NCBI GenBank assembly: GCA_022925895.1
Contig: JAKSYS010000428.1
Coordinates: forward strand, 1 to 53,646
Source of the DNA: Fragilaria crotonensis
Taxonomy: Eukaryota; Bacillariophyta; Fragilariophyceae; Fragilariales; Fragilariaceae
Direction: 5' to 3'
DNA length: 53,646 nt
The notes beneath the pieces were generated by a model. It saw only the letters and a program-made list of their open reading frames with translations. It ran no database searches and was not told the DNA's origin. The position numbers were made by a program, and so were the translations under genes. The first letter of the stretch is position 1. Each line of letters starts with the position of its first letter. Below are positions 12,401-23,159 of this stretch, in pieces.

Positions 12401-14431
12401 AGGATTGTGAGTGATCTGAGACAATGGGTTGCTGAGGGCATTCTCAAGGTGTGGGAGAGCCCAGGATCCATAAACATCGGTGGATCCACGTTTTGTAGTA
12501 ATCACTTGGATGAGGCGAGTTGCAAGAGACAAGGGAATGGTTTTGGGATCATCAATGACATGATAAACAGGGTTTGGTTGGCGCCAAAGTTGGCTAGGAT
12601 TGTTGGGGCAAGTCCAGGGATTGGCAGCATAACAGGTGTTCATTGGAATGCAGGCTTGGTCATTGAAAAGCTGTTGGACTGTTGTTGTTGTGTAAGGTTT
12701 GATGGTCCCATTGTGTTGGTGAAAAATGATTGGTTTGTTCTCCTTGTTGTAGATAAGAGGGAAAATGTGAGCACTTGGCAATGGAATAGGAAGCTCAGTT
12801 GGGGATCCTGGAGTGTAGGAAGGAGTTGACTGATGCTCTTGGGTGTTGCCTTGGTAGATAAGGACTTTGGTTGGCAAGGGTGTTTGAGGTAGGACACATT
12901 GAGGGTCAGTGACATTGATGTTTGAGACAACTCTGAACATGGTATATTCATGATCTGGCAGGAAATCAATGGAATGGTTGATGGTATCTGTCTTGATGGG
13001 GTCAAAGTTGGACTTAAGGGTTGCATAATCACAGTTTCCAATTGGGATGGTGAAGTTCTGAAGGTCATTGGAGGTGAGCGGACGGCAGATGACAAAGTTG
13101 ACGGCAATAGCAGTGGCTTTTGAGTGCATGATTGATAACTGTTCAGGTGTAGGGGATGTGGCCATTGGGAAGGCTGAGCAATTGTGATTCATGAGTAGAT
13201 CAGCAGGGGGAAGGGAACCAATGCAAATGTTTGAGGATTGCAAATGTAAGTCATCTCCAGTTGTGAGTTTGGAAGTCAAAGTTGCATGTTGGCGGAGTGT
13301 TGCTGAGATTAAGACACGGGCAACATGGGAAGCAGATGGAGATATTCCAGTTGTGGGTTCTCCAAAACCGTTGACAAGCGGTGAGTGAGTGAATGCAATG
13401 AGGGATGCAGAGTTCAAATGTGTAGGAGTTTGGATATGGGAAGTCCTGGTGCTGTCCAAAGTGATATCATAGGGACTGGGAGACAGTTGCTGATCTTGGA
13501 AGAATTTGATAATGAAGCGCGGGACATCTCTGAAGTTACTTCGGTTCGGGAAAAGTCGTAGAGCGGTCGCAAAAGTTGGGATATTGCGAATGATATCAGC
13601 AAGTTCAGGAGGTTGGTGAGGGCATGAAGATGTTTGTCCCTGAATATAAAGGTGGATGAGGTAAATCATTTTGAAGGCATAAAGGATGGATAGGGAGCAT
13701 TCATGTCCAAAGGATCCAGGTTCATAGTCACTCAAAAGGGATACAAATAATGATGGGGTGCCATTGGTGAGTTGAGATCTGTGCTCAGAAGAAAGATTGT
13801 CCATGACCAAATTGGTAGTTCTGTTGAAAGTGTGTTGGATGCATTGAATGAATTCCTCTTGATTGGGGTCTTTGTCAGATCCAGCAATTAAAATGGGATA
13901 AAGGTTGCACATCAGGTGGCGAAGATGTTCGGTCATCAAGTCGCGAATGCATTGTTTGGTGACTGGATTTGACTGAATATAACGTAGGCAGAAGCTTGCA
14001 GCTGTGATACTTGAATCAACACATGTTGGAAGGTTGCACATGGTGATTGGCCCATTGATGTCATCTTGAAGAGTTGCATCAGCATAGAAAAGAAGTGAGG
14101 CATGTGGATTGGTTCTGGAATCCAAATCAGAATGGTGTTGCAAAAAGGGGACATGATGGATTGGGTCCAAGACATTATCTTCAGGGCAAGGGATGTGCAG
14201 TTTGTCAAGGCGGTATGGAAGCTCCAAAGTTTCATCATCATCAGATAGTTCAAGAAATGCTGTGATTCCAGTGGATGTGGAAAGGCAATCAAAGGTGCTG
14301 TCATTGCTGCTGCTCAAATTGGAAAACAAGGGACTGAAAAGTTCTGAATTGAGACTGATTGCTGGAGATGGTGGTGCATCAAGATTCCTAGGTCCAGAGG
14401 TGTTGAAGGTTTTCAAATAATTGACTGACAT
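6487..14431 (-). pseudogene. Copia gag-pol polyprotein (frameshifted)
   Basis: An 1820-codon open frame (14431-8969) holds gag and the first half of pol. Residues 1 to about 880 are an unrecognised Ser/Pro/Thr-rich extension. A retrotransposon gag domain follows (about 930-1130). The CCHC zinc knuckle CNNCGRTGHYARQC is near residue 1265, the protease motif DSGA near 1410, and the integrase core D (HLDLL, ~1632), D (RTDAG, ~1705), E (HQEMNGICE, ~1737). The reading then shifts near 9030 (integrase tail FRVFGCPVYF) and again near 8795 to the RT frame (8743-7394) with FFVDDMLYVG at about 7567-7597. A third shift lies in a G4 run near 7407-7410, before the RNase H frame (SDASWQDCPDTGRS, MSTSEAEYMA, CDSQLADILTK) ending at 6487. 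Order and motifs are diagnostic of Copia. No full-length pol can be made from this copy as written. Confidence 0.9.
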
Positions 14432-14846
14432 GATTGAGTTCTGTTTCTGCTTGAAGGAGTTGAAGGGGTCTCAGTTTCATCATCATCAATTGAAATGGTG
14501 AATGGGATTGCAGCATTGATAGGTGGCTTGACATAAAAGGGTTGGCAACATTGATGGGAGTTGCAAATTGCTTGGACTTGGTTGGGGTTGAGGCCTTGCT
14601 GGTCTTGGAATATTTTTCGTCATTTTACATTTTTGGTAGCTTTTCTGGTTGTCATCCTGTCCATGAGAGTTAGGGAATCCAAAGTTTTAACTGTGAAGGA
14701 ATCTGGGATAAATGAGCTGGTGTCTGTGCTGTCATCATTGTCTGAGGAATCTGGGACTGAGTAGGAGAGTTTTGAATCATTGGGAGTGCATCAAGTTGTT
14801 TTGGAGATTCCTTTTGTCGCCGTTGCTTTGTTCTTCAACTTCAACG

Positions 14847-16657
14847 TCAGCGGCGGGAGCTTTTTGTGCTTTGGTGGGCGGCAGTCTGATCGCGAACGGA
14901 AAGGCATAATTGTTTGGGACACGGGCAGTAGATGGAGAAGACACTTGAAGCATTAACTACGTCACTATCGTCGTCGTCATCGTCATCCATATCGTCATCG
15001 CGATAAATGTTGGTCGTGGAGCGAGCTGGAACATCGTCAGACGCGTCAGTCATTTCGTCATCGTCCACGGGATCGCCGTTGTAATTAGGAACACGAGCAT
15101 GGCCGTTAGGTTGGTCACGAATTGGACGTTGGTAATTAGGAGAGGGGACGTCAGAAGGCGGGGTTGGCGCGCGCGGACGGATAGGCGTGGGTAGGATTTC
15201 AAAACCGGTCGGACGCAAGATGACGTTTGCGTTATGGGGAAAAATATGGACGGACGGGCTGCCAAATGTCGCAGCTGCAGTACTGAAAGAGATCTGTACG
15301 ATCGTCGTAGAAATGTCATTGGCAGTTCGGCGCGGGGGTCCAATGTGTCCCAAGTCCAGGACTCTTGGGAGCTGATGGTGCGAATCACCACGATCATGGT
15401 CGTGGTCGGAAATTGGGAATTGGGGGTCCGCAATGGGGTCGCTTTGAGCGGCGATATCTCCGGATTGGTCGCTCCGATTTTCGTAAGTGGGAGCTTGTTT
15501 TTGAGGTCTGGGAGCGCCTGAGGAGTTTCTAACTTTACTTTTTGTCGTGTGAAGGTCCGAACGCCCAACGAAATTGATTTGTTGACTTCCACATTCACGA
15601 ACATATTGGCGGGTTTTATAACGGATCTCGGGCTGTTTTTGCGTCTGAAAACGCATCCTTTTCGCAGGGGAAGCATCGGGGAGGAGGCAGGGACGTCTGA
15701 GTCGTCGAATTGTCGCTTCCTGGTTGATTTTGGGCGGGTGGGAGCAGGAATCTTGCGGTCGTCGTCATCACGAACGCTGTAATCGTCATCATCGGCGACG
15801 TCGTCATCGTCGCTATCGTCATATAATTCGGTCTGGGGTTGGTGGCTGCGCGCAGGAGGGAAATGGTGAGTGCCCTGGATGTCTGGAATGTACTCCTGCT
15901 TGATTCTCACTGGTTTATGAATGGTAGAGCGCTCTGCAGTCGCGCTGTCGATGGCCTCGGCGTTGCTAGCCGCTTCATCGTTGTCGTCGTCGTCGGTTTT
16001 GGTGGCCCTGAATGTTTTGTTGCGCCCAATAGGAGTTGTAAGGATGCCCTGGATGTATGGATGAGTCGTTGGATGGTTTCTGGTGGCGCGGGAAGACTTG
16101 TTGTTGCGCTCGGAGTTGGCGCGTTCGATGGCCTCGGCAATGACGGCCGCTTCATCGGTGTTAGTTTCGTAGGTAATTGCAGCTTTAGTAGTAGGAAGCT
16201 TCTTCTTTTTCATTGTAGTGTTAGTAAGGCCCAATTTGGCTCTCTTAGAGCGAGTTAGATAGAGGGTGGGATGGGTGGGCGTAGCGGCAGGAATGTTGAC
16301 ATCTGCGCTCATGACGACTGGAGGCTCCGGTTCGGAGGCAAGAAAGGGGGACGAGTCCTTCTTCTTCGACTTCTTGTCGGCTTTCGTAAGGTTGAAGCAA
16401 ATGGTGGGCATGGTGGGTGGGGGTGAAATGCTGCTGGAGGGGCTGGGGCTGTTGTTAACTAAGTTCTTAATAAATTGTGTGCACTTTGAATCTGGGGGAG
16501 CTCTGTTAAAAAATTCTGTTATTTTCAGTTGCTTCAGATCTGACAGTTTAGATGGAAGCATAACTGAATTCCTGAGCCTAACTAACCTGAAGGTATCAGA
16601 GTTAAAAAGGGCAGAGGACGCCTGCCTAAGTCGGTTGATTCTAGGCGAGTGAACCAT
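14847..16657 (-). pseudogene. Copia ORF1, unknown charged protein
   Basis: The first ORF of the Copia element starts at the ATG (MVHSPRINRL) exactly at the inner edge of the 5' LTR. It encodes a low-complexity, highly charged protein with basic clusters (KKSKKKD, MKKKKLP), several acidic runs (DDSDDDDVADDDD, DDDMDDDDDDDSD) and Pro-rich segments, with no enzyme motif. The frame that begins the protein runs to about 15540; the coding character (Pro-rich then Asp-rich) then continues in another frame to the stop at 14847, so a single-base frameshift near 15540 is likely. Basic and acidic blocks suggest a nuclear or nucleic-acid-binding role, but this is inference. An extra ORF before gag is not standard for Copia. 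Confidence 0.6.
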
Positions 16658-17559
16658 GATAGATTCTGCGTGCGAGCGCGGAGTGGAGGCCAGACCATGG
16701 TTAAATCGGGCGCACGCCAGACCGGGGTCGCAGGCAGGTGGTGACGTCACGGTGACGGTATCGGTCGCTACAGTACGAACGTTGGCCGGTGCTACGGTTT
16801 CAGGACTACTGGATGCTACGCTAGCGGCAGAGGAAGCGGAGTGCTAGTAGCAAACGCGACGGTATACGCGTGGGAGTCTACTGGACGGGTATACTGAGCT
16901 ACGGTATGACTAGGCGTAACTACAGTACATGTAGACGTAGACACAGTGCTAGTAGGCGAAGCAACTGTGCTAGTATCTGTAGGTACGATGCAAGTAGATG
17001 GTACTACGTTGCGCGTAGGTGACACTACAGTATGTGGACGTGGGTGGAGTCCTACGGTGACGTCGGTAGCCAAGTGGGTACTAGTACACTGGCTATCGCT
17101 ACAGGGGGTCCGAACCGTGACGACGGCGGGTAAAATGTCGTCATGGTCGGTTACGCTGCTACGAAAATTGTACATTGTTAAAAATCGGGGGCCGGCTAAA
17201 TATATTTACAGTTGTTGACAAATTGTGAGAAATTGTTGATCATCAAATGATGATCAACTTCTTTTGATGAGTGTTCTCCAGGAACACTCAGGATCATAAA
17301 AGAAACGACGTACGTCTGAAGAGTGTACGTCTGAGAATGTGTACGTCTGAAGAGAGCGTGCGAGGCCGAGCGTTGGGCGAGAAAATGGTCGTTTATGCAA
17401 TGAACGACATGAATTTGATCGTTGCAATTTTGGAGTGGGATATGATTCCCGTACGACAGTAACGGTACGACGTATACTGTTTACTAGCCTAATGTGAAGT
17501 GTCCTTACTGAATAGTGTAGATAGTAAAAATACGTAGGAGCGGTACTAAAAGTCTGTCA
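16657..17559 (-). repeat. Copia 5' LTR (intact)
   Basis: A 903-bp LTR with TG..CA ends. It contains the CRE palindrome TGACGTCA (16742-16749), a TATATTT stretch near 17200, two perfect inverted repeats (TTGATCATCA/TGATGATCAA and GAGTGTTC/GAACACTC, about 17235-17290) and three spaced copies of GTACGTCTGA between 17310 and 17350. The palindromes and the tandem motif look like promoter or enhancer elements; that function is inferred. The ATG of ORF1 overlaps the inner LTR edge. Confidence 0.93.
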
Positions 17560-17564
17560 AGTAC

Positions 17565-18450
17565 TCACAGTTTTGCTTCCGGAGTGCCGGCAGTTAGTTA
17601 TACATTTATATACATATCGTATATATATATATCAAGGTTTAGACATGGCTGCAGGCTGGCTGCAGTCTTTGAGGTCATGGTGTCACGGACAAAATGAGGA
17701 TATCTATGATATATAGAGTCCAACACCACAGCTCGATATTCATACCTACAGCATACGTCGCGCGACGTACGGCTAATGGACGATCACTGGACCATTGCAC
17801 TCAAGATGCCGGCAGATTCGACCACTTCACACTTCTCAGTCCACTGTGCTCTGTGCTCCATATCACGCGTGTGCGCATTGCAAGGAAGTCGATCAGCTGT
17901 GTCGAGGTGTCGAGTTTGTGTGTCCCTTGTGTCCATACCTGTACGCAGTAGAAGGGTTTCCAAGTTAGGATCAAAAGTTTGCTACAGAGCACAGTTGACC
18001 AGCAAGCTGCCACTTACCACACGCTAACTGTCGTCGCGTCTTTGCTGCAAGTCCCCTGTAGCGCTACAGGACATCGGGCACAGAACACTGGACACTCAGC
18101 CATATTGGTTGAGCAATTCATCATCAACGAACGATCAACGATCACGAGTTGCTGGTGATCCATATCGCTGTTGAGATTAGAGACGGGAGTATACAGATCG
18201 AGTCACTTGTCACTAGTTGCTGGCCTCTGGAGTCCGGAGCCTCTGTATCTTGAGCAAGATTTTGCAAAATATCGACAACAACAATCGCGATCACGAGATC
18301 CAAAGTTTGAGATCTAGTTCCAATCCAGGGTCAAGCAGTAACACTACAACAGCCTTGCAAATCGAACATCCTCACTACGCATCCGCACTCTCCAGATTCC
18401 TTGCCTACACAAGCGATATATTCAGCAATCTACAACAACAAGTCGTCAAC
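17565..18450. other. Intergenic region / 5' region of kinase gene
   Basis: Contains an AT-rich TATATATATATAT stretch around 17600-17640 and otherwise no recognisable gene. It probably holds the promoter and 5' untranslated region of the kinase that follows. The Copia insertion ends at its left edge. Confidence 0.5.
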
Positions 18451-20131
18451 ATGGGTTGTTTTTTCCAGTCGCGAAATCTACATTCCTGACAATGATGGCG
18501 ATGAAGAAGCCTATCACAGTCGATTCCTCGAAGATCGAATTTTGGGCGAGGGCGAATTTGGCATTGTCAAGATGGTCATTGACATGAAGGCCAATGGTGG
18601 TGAGGGTGAACCCGTCGCGTGCAAAATGTTGCGCAAGGGCGTCATCTTCAAGGACAATACGCTGTACGCACCCCTCAAGCCGCAGGCATTCAAGAGTGAA
18701 TGTGCCATCCTGCGAACTCTGGCGGGACAACACTACTGCTTGAAATTGATTGGCATTTATGAAACGCCAAAACTCGTTTATGTCGTTACAGAACTGTGTT
18801 CGGGTGGTGAAATGATGGAGTACGTTTCGAAACAAGAGCATCTTCGAACCGAAGATGTTTCTCGCATTGTCTTTCAACTCCTGTCGGCCGTCAATCACTG
18901 CGCCAAACACAATATCATTCACAGGGATATTAAACCTGAAAATACCATGTTCCGTGATGCCACACCCGGTGCTGAATTGCGTTTGATTGACTTTGGAAGT
19001 GGCTGCATTGACGTCACAACGCCGGCACCAGAAGACCGACACACGACCTTTTGTGGGACCCCATTTTACATTTCACCTGAAATGTTTCAACACACGTACA
19101 CCACCAAGACGGATGTTTGGAGTTGTGGTGTTACCCTATATGTACTTGTTGCAGGATATCCAGCAGAGAATTTGCAAAAGGCATTTAACATATTACAAAC
19201 GAATAAGGGTCGAGATTTGAGATCATTGGCTGGAATGCCAGATGATATGCCTGATTCCTTTTTGGAACTGTTGGATGAGATGCTTCGTTACAGACACAAG
19301 GCCCGCAAGACAGCTGGAGAGCTGCTGCAGCACGAATTTGCACAATTCCACAAGACCCATGCCGAAGAGGGTCTATCCATTGACGACATTGTGGCAGCAG
19401 CTGCCGAATTGCCATCTCCTGCCACATTTGGAACCCAAGAGGACACGACAGAGAGGCGAGGCCGGCCGTTGTTATCCATCTCCTTGACTGGATCAATTGT
19501 TCGACATCATGTCTTTTTGAATTATCAACAGTTTGAACGCTCCGTCACAACATTACTGGCGACGTTGCTCAGCAAAACTGATTTGGATGCGTTATTGCAA
19601 AAGATTGATTTGGACGTTGCACATAACAAAACGAACAACGGGAGTAACAGGAAGAACGGTGATGCGCAAGGAAACGCAGCCAACGTGCCAAAAAAGCTTC
19701 AAGTTATCGCAATCAGTCGACTGAAGGAGTTGCTTAGGAGACGAAGCAGGACGAATGGTAGTTTGCGCCATGAGTCTAATTGCCTAACTTTGTGCAAATT
19801 CAAATTCCTAACACTTACATACCTTCCACTCTTTTTGGTCATCAGCTTGATAAAGATGGACAGCTTGCCTGATGCTTCGGTGTATGAAAAATTTGCGTAT
19901 CACGTCGCCCTGTTGAAACAATTTGCTGTGGATGTGGAGGCTGGCATAGCTGGCAGCCAGCGGTTACAAAAGCGCTCCAGTAGTTATGTGCCGTCGCCGA
20001 GCTCAGTTCATGGCAGTACCATTTTTGCTAGTTTTCGAAAAGACAAGAAAACTAACCCGCCGCTTCGGCGGGCAATTAGTTCGGATGGTTTGAACCGAAT
20101 GAACTTTGAGGGCTCGGCTCCGTTGCTTTAG
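18451..20131 (+). CDS. CAMK/CDPK-like Ser/Thr protein kinase, probably N-myristoylated
   Basis: Kinase domain motifs in order: Gly loop LGEGEFGIV, VAIK-type ACKML, HRDIKPEN, DFG in LIDFGSGC, GTPFYISPEM (APE variant SPE), DVWSCGVTLY. The spacing is that of CAMK-group kinases. About 230 residues follow, without clear EF-hands, ending Ser-rich and basic. The long frame can be opened at 18401, but the ATG at 18451 begins MGCF, and dropping one T from the T6 run 18459-18464 gives MGCFSSRE joined to the kinase frame, a good myristoylation consensus (MGxxxS). I favour that start with a homopolymer error. A stretch near 19790-19850 (CKFKFLTLTYLPLFLVISL) is oddly hydrophobic and may be an unrecognised intron; the obvious GT-AG pair 19758-19845 gives a stop on splicing, so I leave it coding. 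Confidence 0.85.
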
Positions 20132-20144
20132 ATGATCCAAGTCG

Positions 20145-20430
20145 CATGTGAGTGGATGGCTCTATCTTCGAGTTCCCACACCGATTGGTTCGTCACTTTC
20201 TCGGATGCTTCCCGAAATGAAGCTCATGACGAAATTGGAGTGTCTACCTGGAATGTCGTGCGTTTACGAGTCGTACCTTTGGTTACTGGAGGATCCCAAT
20301 CGTGCATTCCGAGTCCGCCTTTTGTTGGTGTTTACAGGTCTGTTTGGGTGTGTTCTGGTTCTTGAAAACCCGTGTGTGGTTGCTCTTCTTATTTGTTGGA
20401 GCAATGATGTTGGTCATAGATATCTTGCAG
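20145..20430 (+). pseudogene. Orphan 3' fragment of a Hog-domain gene
   Basis: Starting just downstream of the kinase stop, the DNA is clearly homologous to the 3' ends of the Hog genes at 37016 and 40290. It shares TTCGAGTTCCCACACCG, then GGAGTGTCTACYTGGAA, and finally AATGATGTTGGTCAT in the same order and spacing, with many substitutions. Frames are broken: FEFP/H and the GVSTWN part fall in different frames. It corresponds to the region after the Hint core plus the C-terminal transmembrane segment; the signal peptide, Cys modules and Hint core are missing. It is either a relic of a fourth gene copy or a transposed tail. Confidence 0.75.
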
Positions 20431-21221
20431 CTGTTCCTTGTTCCATAATTTACATTTGAGATGGTGAGATCAGGGCGCGAGAGCGAGGGTGTAGTTGTAT
20501 TCCCTATTGTGTATTTATCTATGCTTGTGATAATGTTTAGTACATCATCTACACAATGAGACGTTTTAATTCGGAACTGTTCGTCGCAAACAATTAATGC
20601 AAACACGCGACGGGCATCGAAGTTCTGTGTACAGGAGACTGCCGACCAAATGGTCTGGTCGCCAGGGCGCGGACCAGTTGTTGATGGATGGGCAATTTGG
20701 GAAACCTGTTGCGATTCGGCATCAAATGTCCATCTCCCAACCTGCGAAAAGGCTCCATTCACAACGTCGGGCGAAAGTTGTGCAACACAGAGTGTTGGCG
20801 TCCTTGTTTATAGGAGGCATCAAGTATGAGTGAGTTCCCAGACCGTGTCGTTATGAATTTGGACTATCGGTAGCCGAAACGAACAACACAAGACGAATTT
20901 GGAATACCCCCTTTGTGGAAGGCGCCGACTTTCGCGTATGGCGCGGTGAGTGTTGACGACAGGATATAGTACAATTCGTTCGCACCGCCTTTGTAGGCAT
21001 CGACCATCCACCCGTCAAGGGCTCGGTTACAGCACAACTCTTCACGAAAAGTGCCGCAATAGTTTCGAAGGGGGTGCGATTACGCTTGCCTCCATCATTT
21101 CCAGTTGCCGCACGGGAACATAAAGAATGCAAGACTCCGTCAATATTTCAGCAATTTTGAAGTGTGAGTTGATCCACACAGACGACCTGCTGCTGCTGTA
21201 ACAAAGGACGATAAAATGACC
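20431..21221. other. Intergenic region
   Basis: No gene recognised. A 93-codon minus-strand open frame (21132-20851) has no domain and no supporting context. Confidence 0.4.
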
Positions 21222-21927
21222 TCACCACCACTTCTCATAAACAAGTCCATCCTCAGAGACACCGTGCTGCTGTAGAGTTGAAATAGCCTCATCTTGCATC
21301 CCAGGTGGACCACAGATATAGTAAATAACATCGTCCTTCCTTTCTGTTGACGTGAGAAAATGAGTCATACCCCTTCCCAATTGATAGTGAACGTTGGATT
21401 CCGAGCCTGGCGAGGTCCATCCCGACGATTGTGTCAACGTCAAAATCAGTGCATCATCTGGTCGTAATAGTTGTGTCAGATCATGGAAAAAGACAAGTTC
21501 GTCTTGAGTCGATGTCGAATAAAAGAATTCCGCCGGCGGTCGTTGTTCCGCCACATGGTGTCGATACAATCCCAACATTGGCGATATCCCAATCCCGCCG
21601 GCAATAAACACAGCACGTGCCCCCCGCACCTCGTGGCGATAGCAGACATGTTCCTCCGACTTGCACTAAAATTTCATCTCCAGCTTTTGATTCGTTTGTT
21701 ACCCAACGAGCAGGAGGATGATTCGATTCCTTGACGGCAATCTGAATCACCTCTCGATGGTCAGGTCCAGAAGCAATGGAAAAGCCACCAATCCATGAAG
21801 CAGAGGGAGTTGTGAAATCGAGCCATTGACCTGGTTGGTATTTAAGATGAGGAATGGAAAGATCCAACAGTGTGACCGTCCGTGACGCCGCTCGTTTCGC
21901 TAGAATGCGGCCGGGCAGATACGTCAT
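21222..21927 (-). CDS. OXNAD1-like FAD/NAD(P)-binding oxidoreductase (one frameshift)
   Basis: About 234 residues once a single base is removed. The FAD-binding half has YQPGQWLDFTTP and GGFSIASGP, then NHPPARWV. The NAD(P)-binding half has FIAGGIGISPMLG, FYSTSTQDELVF and YYICGPPGMQ, and the protein ends EKWW. This order, the GGFSI motif and the EKWW end match the OXNAD1 branch of the ferredoxin-NADP reductase superfamily. The N-terminal half (21927 to about 21625) and C-terminal half (from about 21620) are in different frames, and the switch lies in a C6 run on the plus strand (21620-21625). Removing one base restores continuity through VGG and ARAVFIAGG. Electron transfer between NAD(P)H and an unknown acceptor is the family role; the substrate is not known. 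A homopolymer assembly error is as likely as a real mutation. Confidence 0.85.
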
Positions 21928-22912
21928 TGTGATAAAATGCTGCTGATGGTTGAGGCTTCACATCACTACGGTACCCCTTCTTCATCATACTGGTACCAAC
22001 ATGAATACACGGTCTATAGAGTCTACTATCTACTGTCTATGACACGATGACATACAAGGTTCAAAGGTACGCTATGAACTATGATCTATGATATATTAGG
22101 TACTCCAGTGCTCCATACTCCAGTACTATACTCTAAACTCAGAGTAGCAGTATTGTACATCACACATCATACATGTTACATGTGGCAATGAGCAATGCGA
22201 GTATTGAATACTACAGTACGACGGTAACGGCACGGCGATCAATCTGTTGAATGACAGACATTCACATCTGGAATAACCTTAAACCTTAACCCTTAACACA
22301 CTACACAACCTGGTATGTCTACCAGGGACATCCGGAATTCCTTCTTACACCCGAAACGATACTCCGTTTTAGAGTTACATGGACTAGATATATTCGGTTA
22401 TACAACCGTTATAGTGTAAACGTCATTAAGTATGGCTGGCGTCACTCAATGCATGCGAGCCGGTCAGCCGACAATGTTGATGTCATTCGTAAGAAGAAAT
22501 TGTATCCAGGAAAATTCCATGAGAAGAATTTGTCAATTTTGTTGTTTGCAAAAATGGTCTGAAGTACACGGACATTTGTTGTTCACGAAAAGCACAAGAA
22601 ACCGAAAACTAGCGTGGATGGTACGTAGCGCTGCCTCTACGAAAGCCATTTACCATCCACACATACCATGCGAGTCCCGTTTCACTTTGAACAGACCGTT
22701 GGGCTCAGATCCGGTACTGGGGTTAAATAGGGAAAATTTGTATCGTATTTACACCAGCCCGGACCTCTCTAGCTAGTATGAAGTATGAACAAATACAGCC
22801 ATGTGGACAGAACGCACCACAACAGTAAACTGTCGCATTCACACAAAAATCTTCTACGAGAAGGAATTCCGGAGAAGACGTTTCCTGGAAGAAGAAATCA
22901 TGGGTTGGTGAG
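21928..22912. other. Intergenic region left of the DIRS element
   Basis: Contains GTAC-rich short palindromes (22080-22230) and one arm of a 20-bp inverted repeat (22320-22339). A segment near 22505-22545 (TTCCATGAGAAGAAT and TTGTCAATTTTGTT) reappears in swapped order just right of the element near 32703-32745. No convincing gene. Confidence 0.5.
22320..22339 (+). repeat. 20-bp inverted repeat, left arm, outside the DIRS element
   Basis: TACCAGGGACATCCGGAATT is perfectly inverted at 32886-32905. It is preceded by CCTGGTATGTC, so the left arm can also form a small hairpin. Confidence 0.6.
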
Positions 22913-23159
22913 TTGCAGATAAGACACTAAGCCAATGCAACAGTAGACGAGTAAGCTACTCCCTTCTATTGCAGTACCCAAGTGTCTATCTAACATTCGT
23001 CGTTACGTAAATGACATACTGACGGCCCTAGGACATTCGACCGCAGCGCGGTCGAGGGCAAACAACTTGTTCCCTGATGGAAATCACTCACTTGTTTTGC
23101 AAATGAGCGATTTGAATACATCGGTGATGCGATATCAGCCGATGTACTTTTTTTGCTAA
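22913..23159 (+). repeat. Split direct repeat A1
   Basis: 247 bp, starting TTGCAGATAAG and ending TTTTTTTGCTAA, and read as identical to 31669-31915. It contains three successive inverted repeats: TCGACCGC/GCGGTCGA, AAATCACTCA/TGAGCGATTT (one mismatch) and an imperfect ATCGG...CCGAT hairpin. Confidence 0.92.

Larger units (their letters stand above)
3094..17559 (-). mobile_element. Ty1/Copia LTR retrotransposon (large, CoDi-like) with nested pogo element
   Basis: Both termini are clear: LTRs at 3094-6475 (interrupted) and 16657-17559, each starting TGATAGATTC and ending AGTCTGTCA on the plus strand, with the 5-bp target duplication AGTAC at 3089-3093 and 17560-17564. The element reads on the minus strand, so the 5' LTR is on the right. 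Just inside it, starting TGGTTCACTCGCC, is a primer-binding-type sequence touching the LTR. Just inside the 3' LTR is the polypurine stretch AAGAGGGG (about 6476-6483). Gene order is ORF1, gag, protease, integrase, RT, RNase H; integrase before RT defines Copia. Without the nested transposon it is about 12 kb, far longer than a usual 5-6 kb Copia, because of ORF1 and an N-terminal extension of roughly 880 residues on gag. Several single-base frameshifts break pol. The LTRs differ at only a handful of positions, so insertion is recent but not immediate. Confidence 0.93.

Noticed and set aside
19758-19845. 88-nt GT-AG intron in the first kinase
   Set aside because: Splicing it gives an immediate stop, while the unspliced frame stays open to a plausible end.
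20851-21132. 93-codon minus-strand open frame
   Set aside because: No domain, no clear start context, and not part of the OXNAD1 gene.
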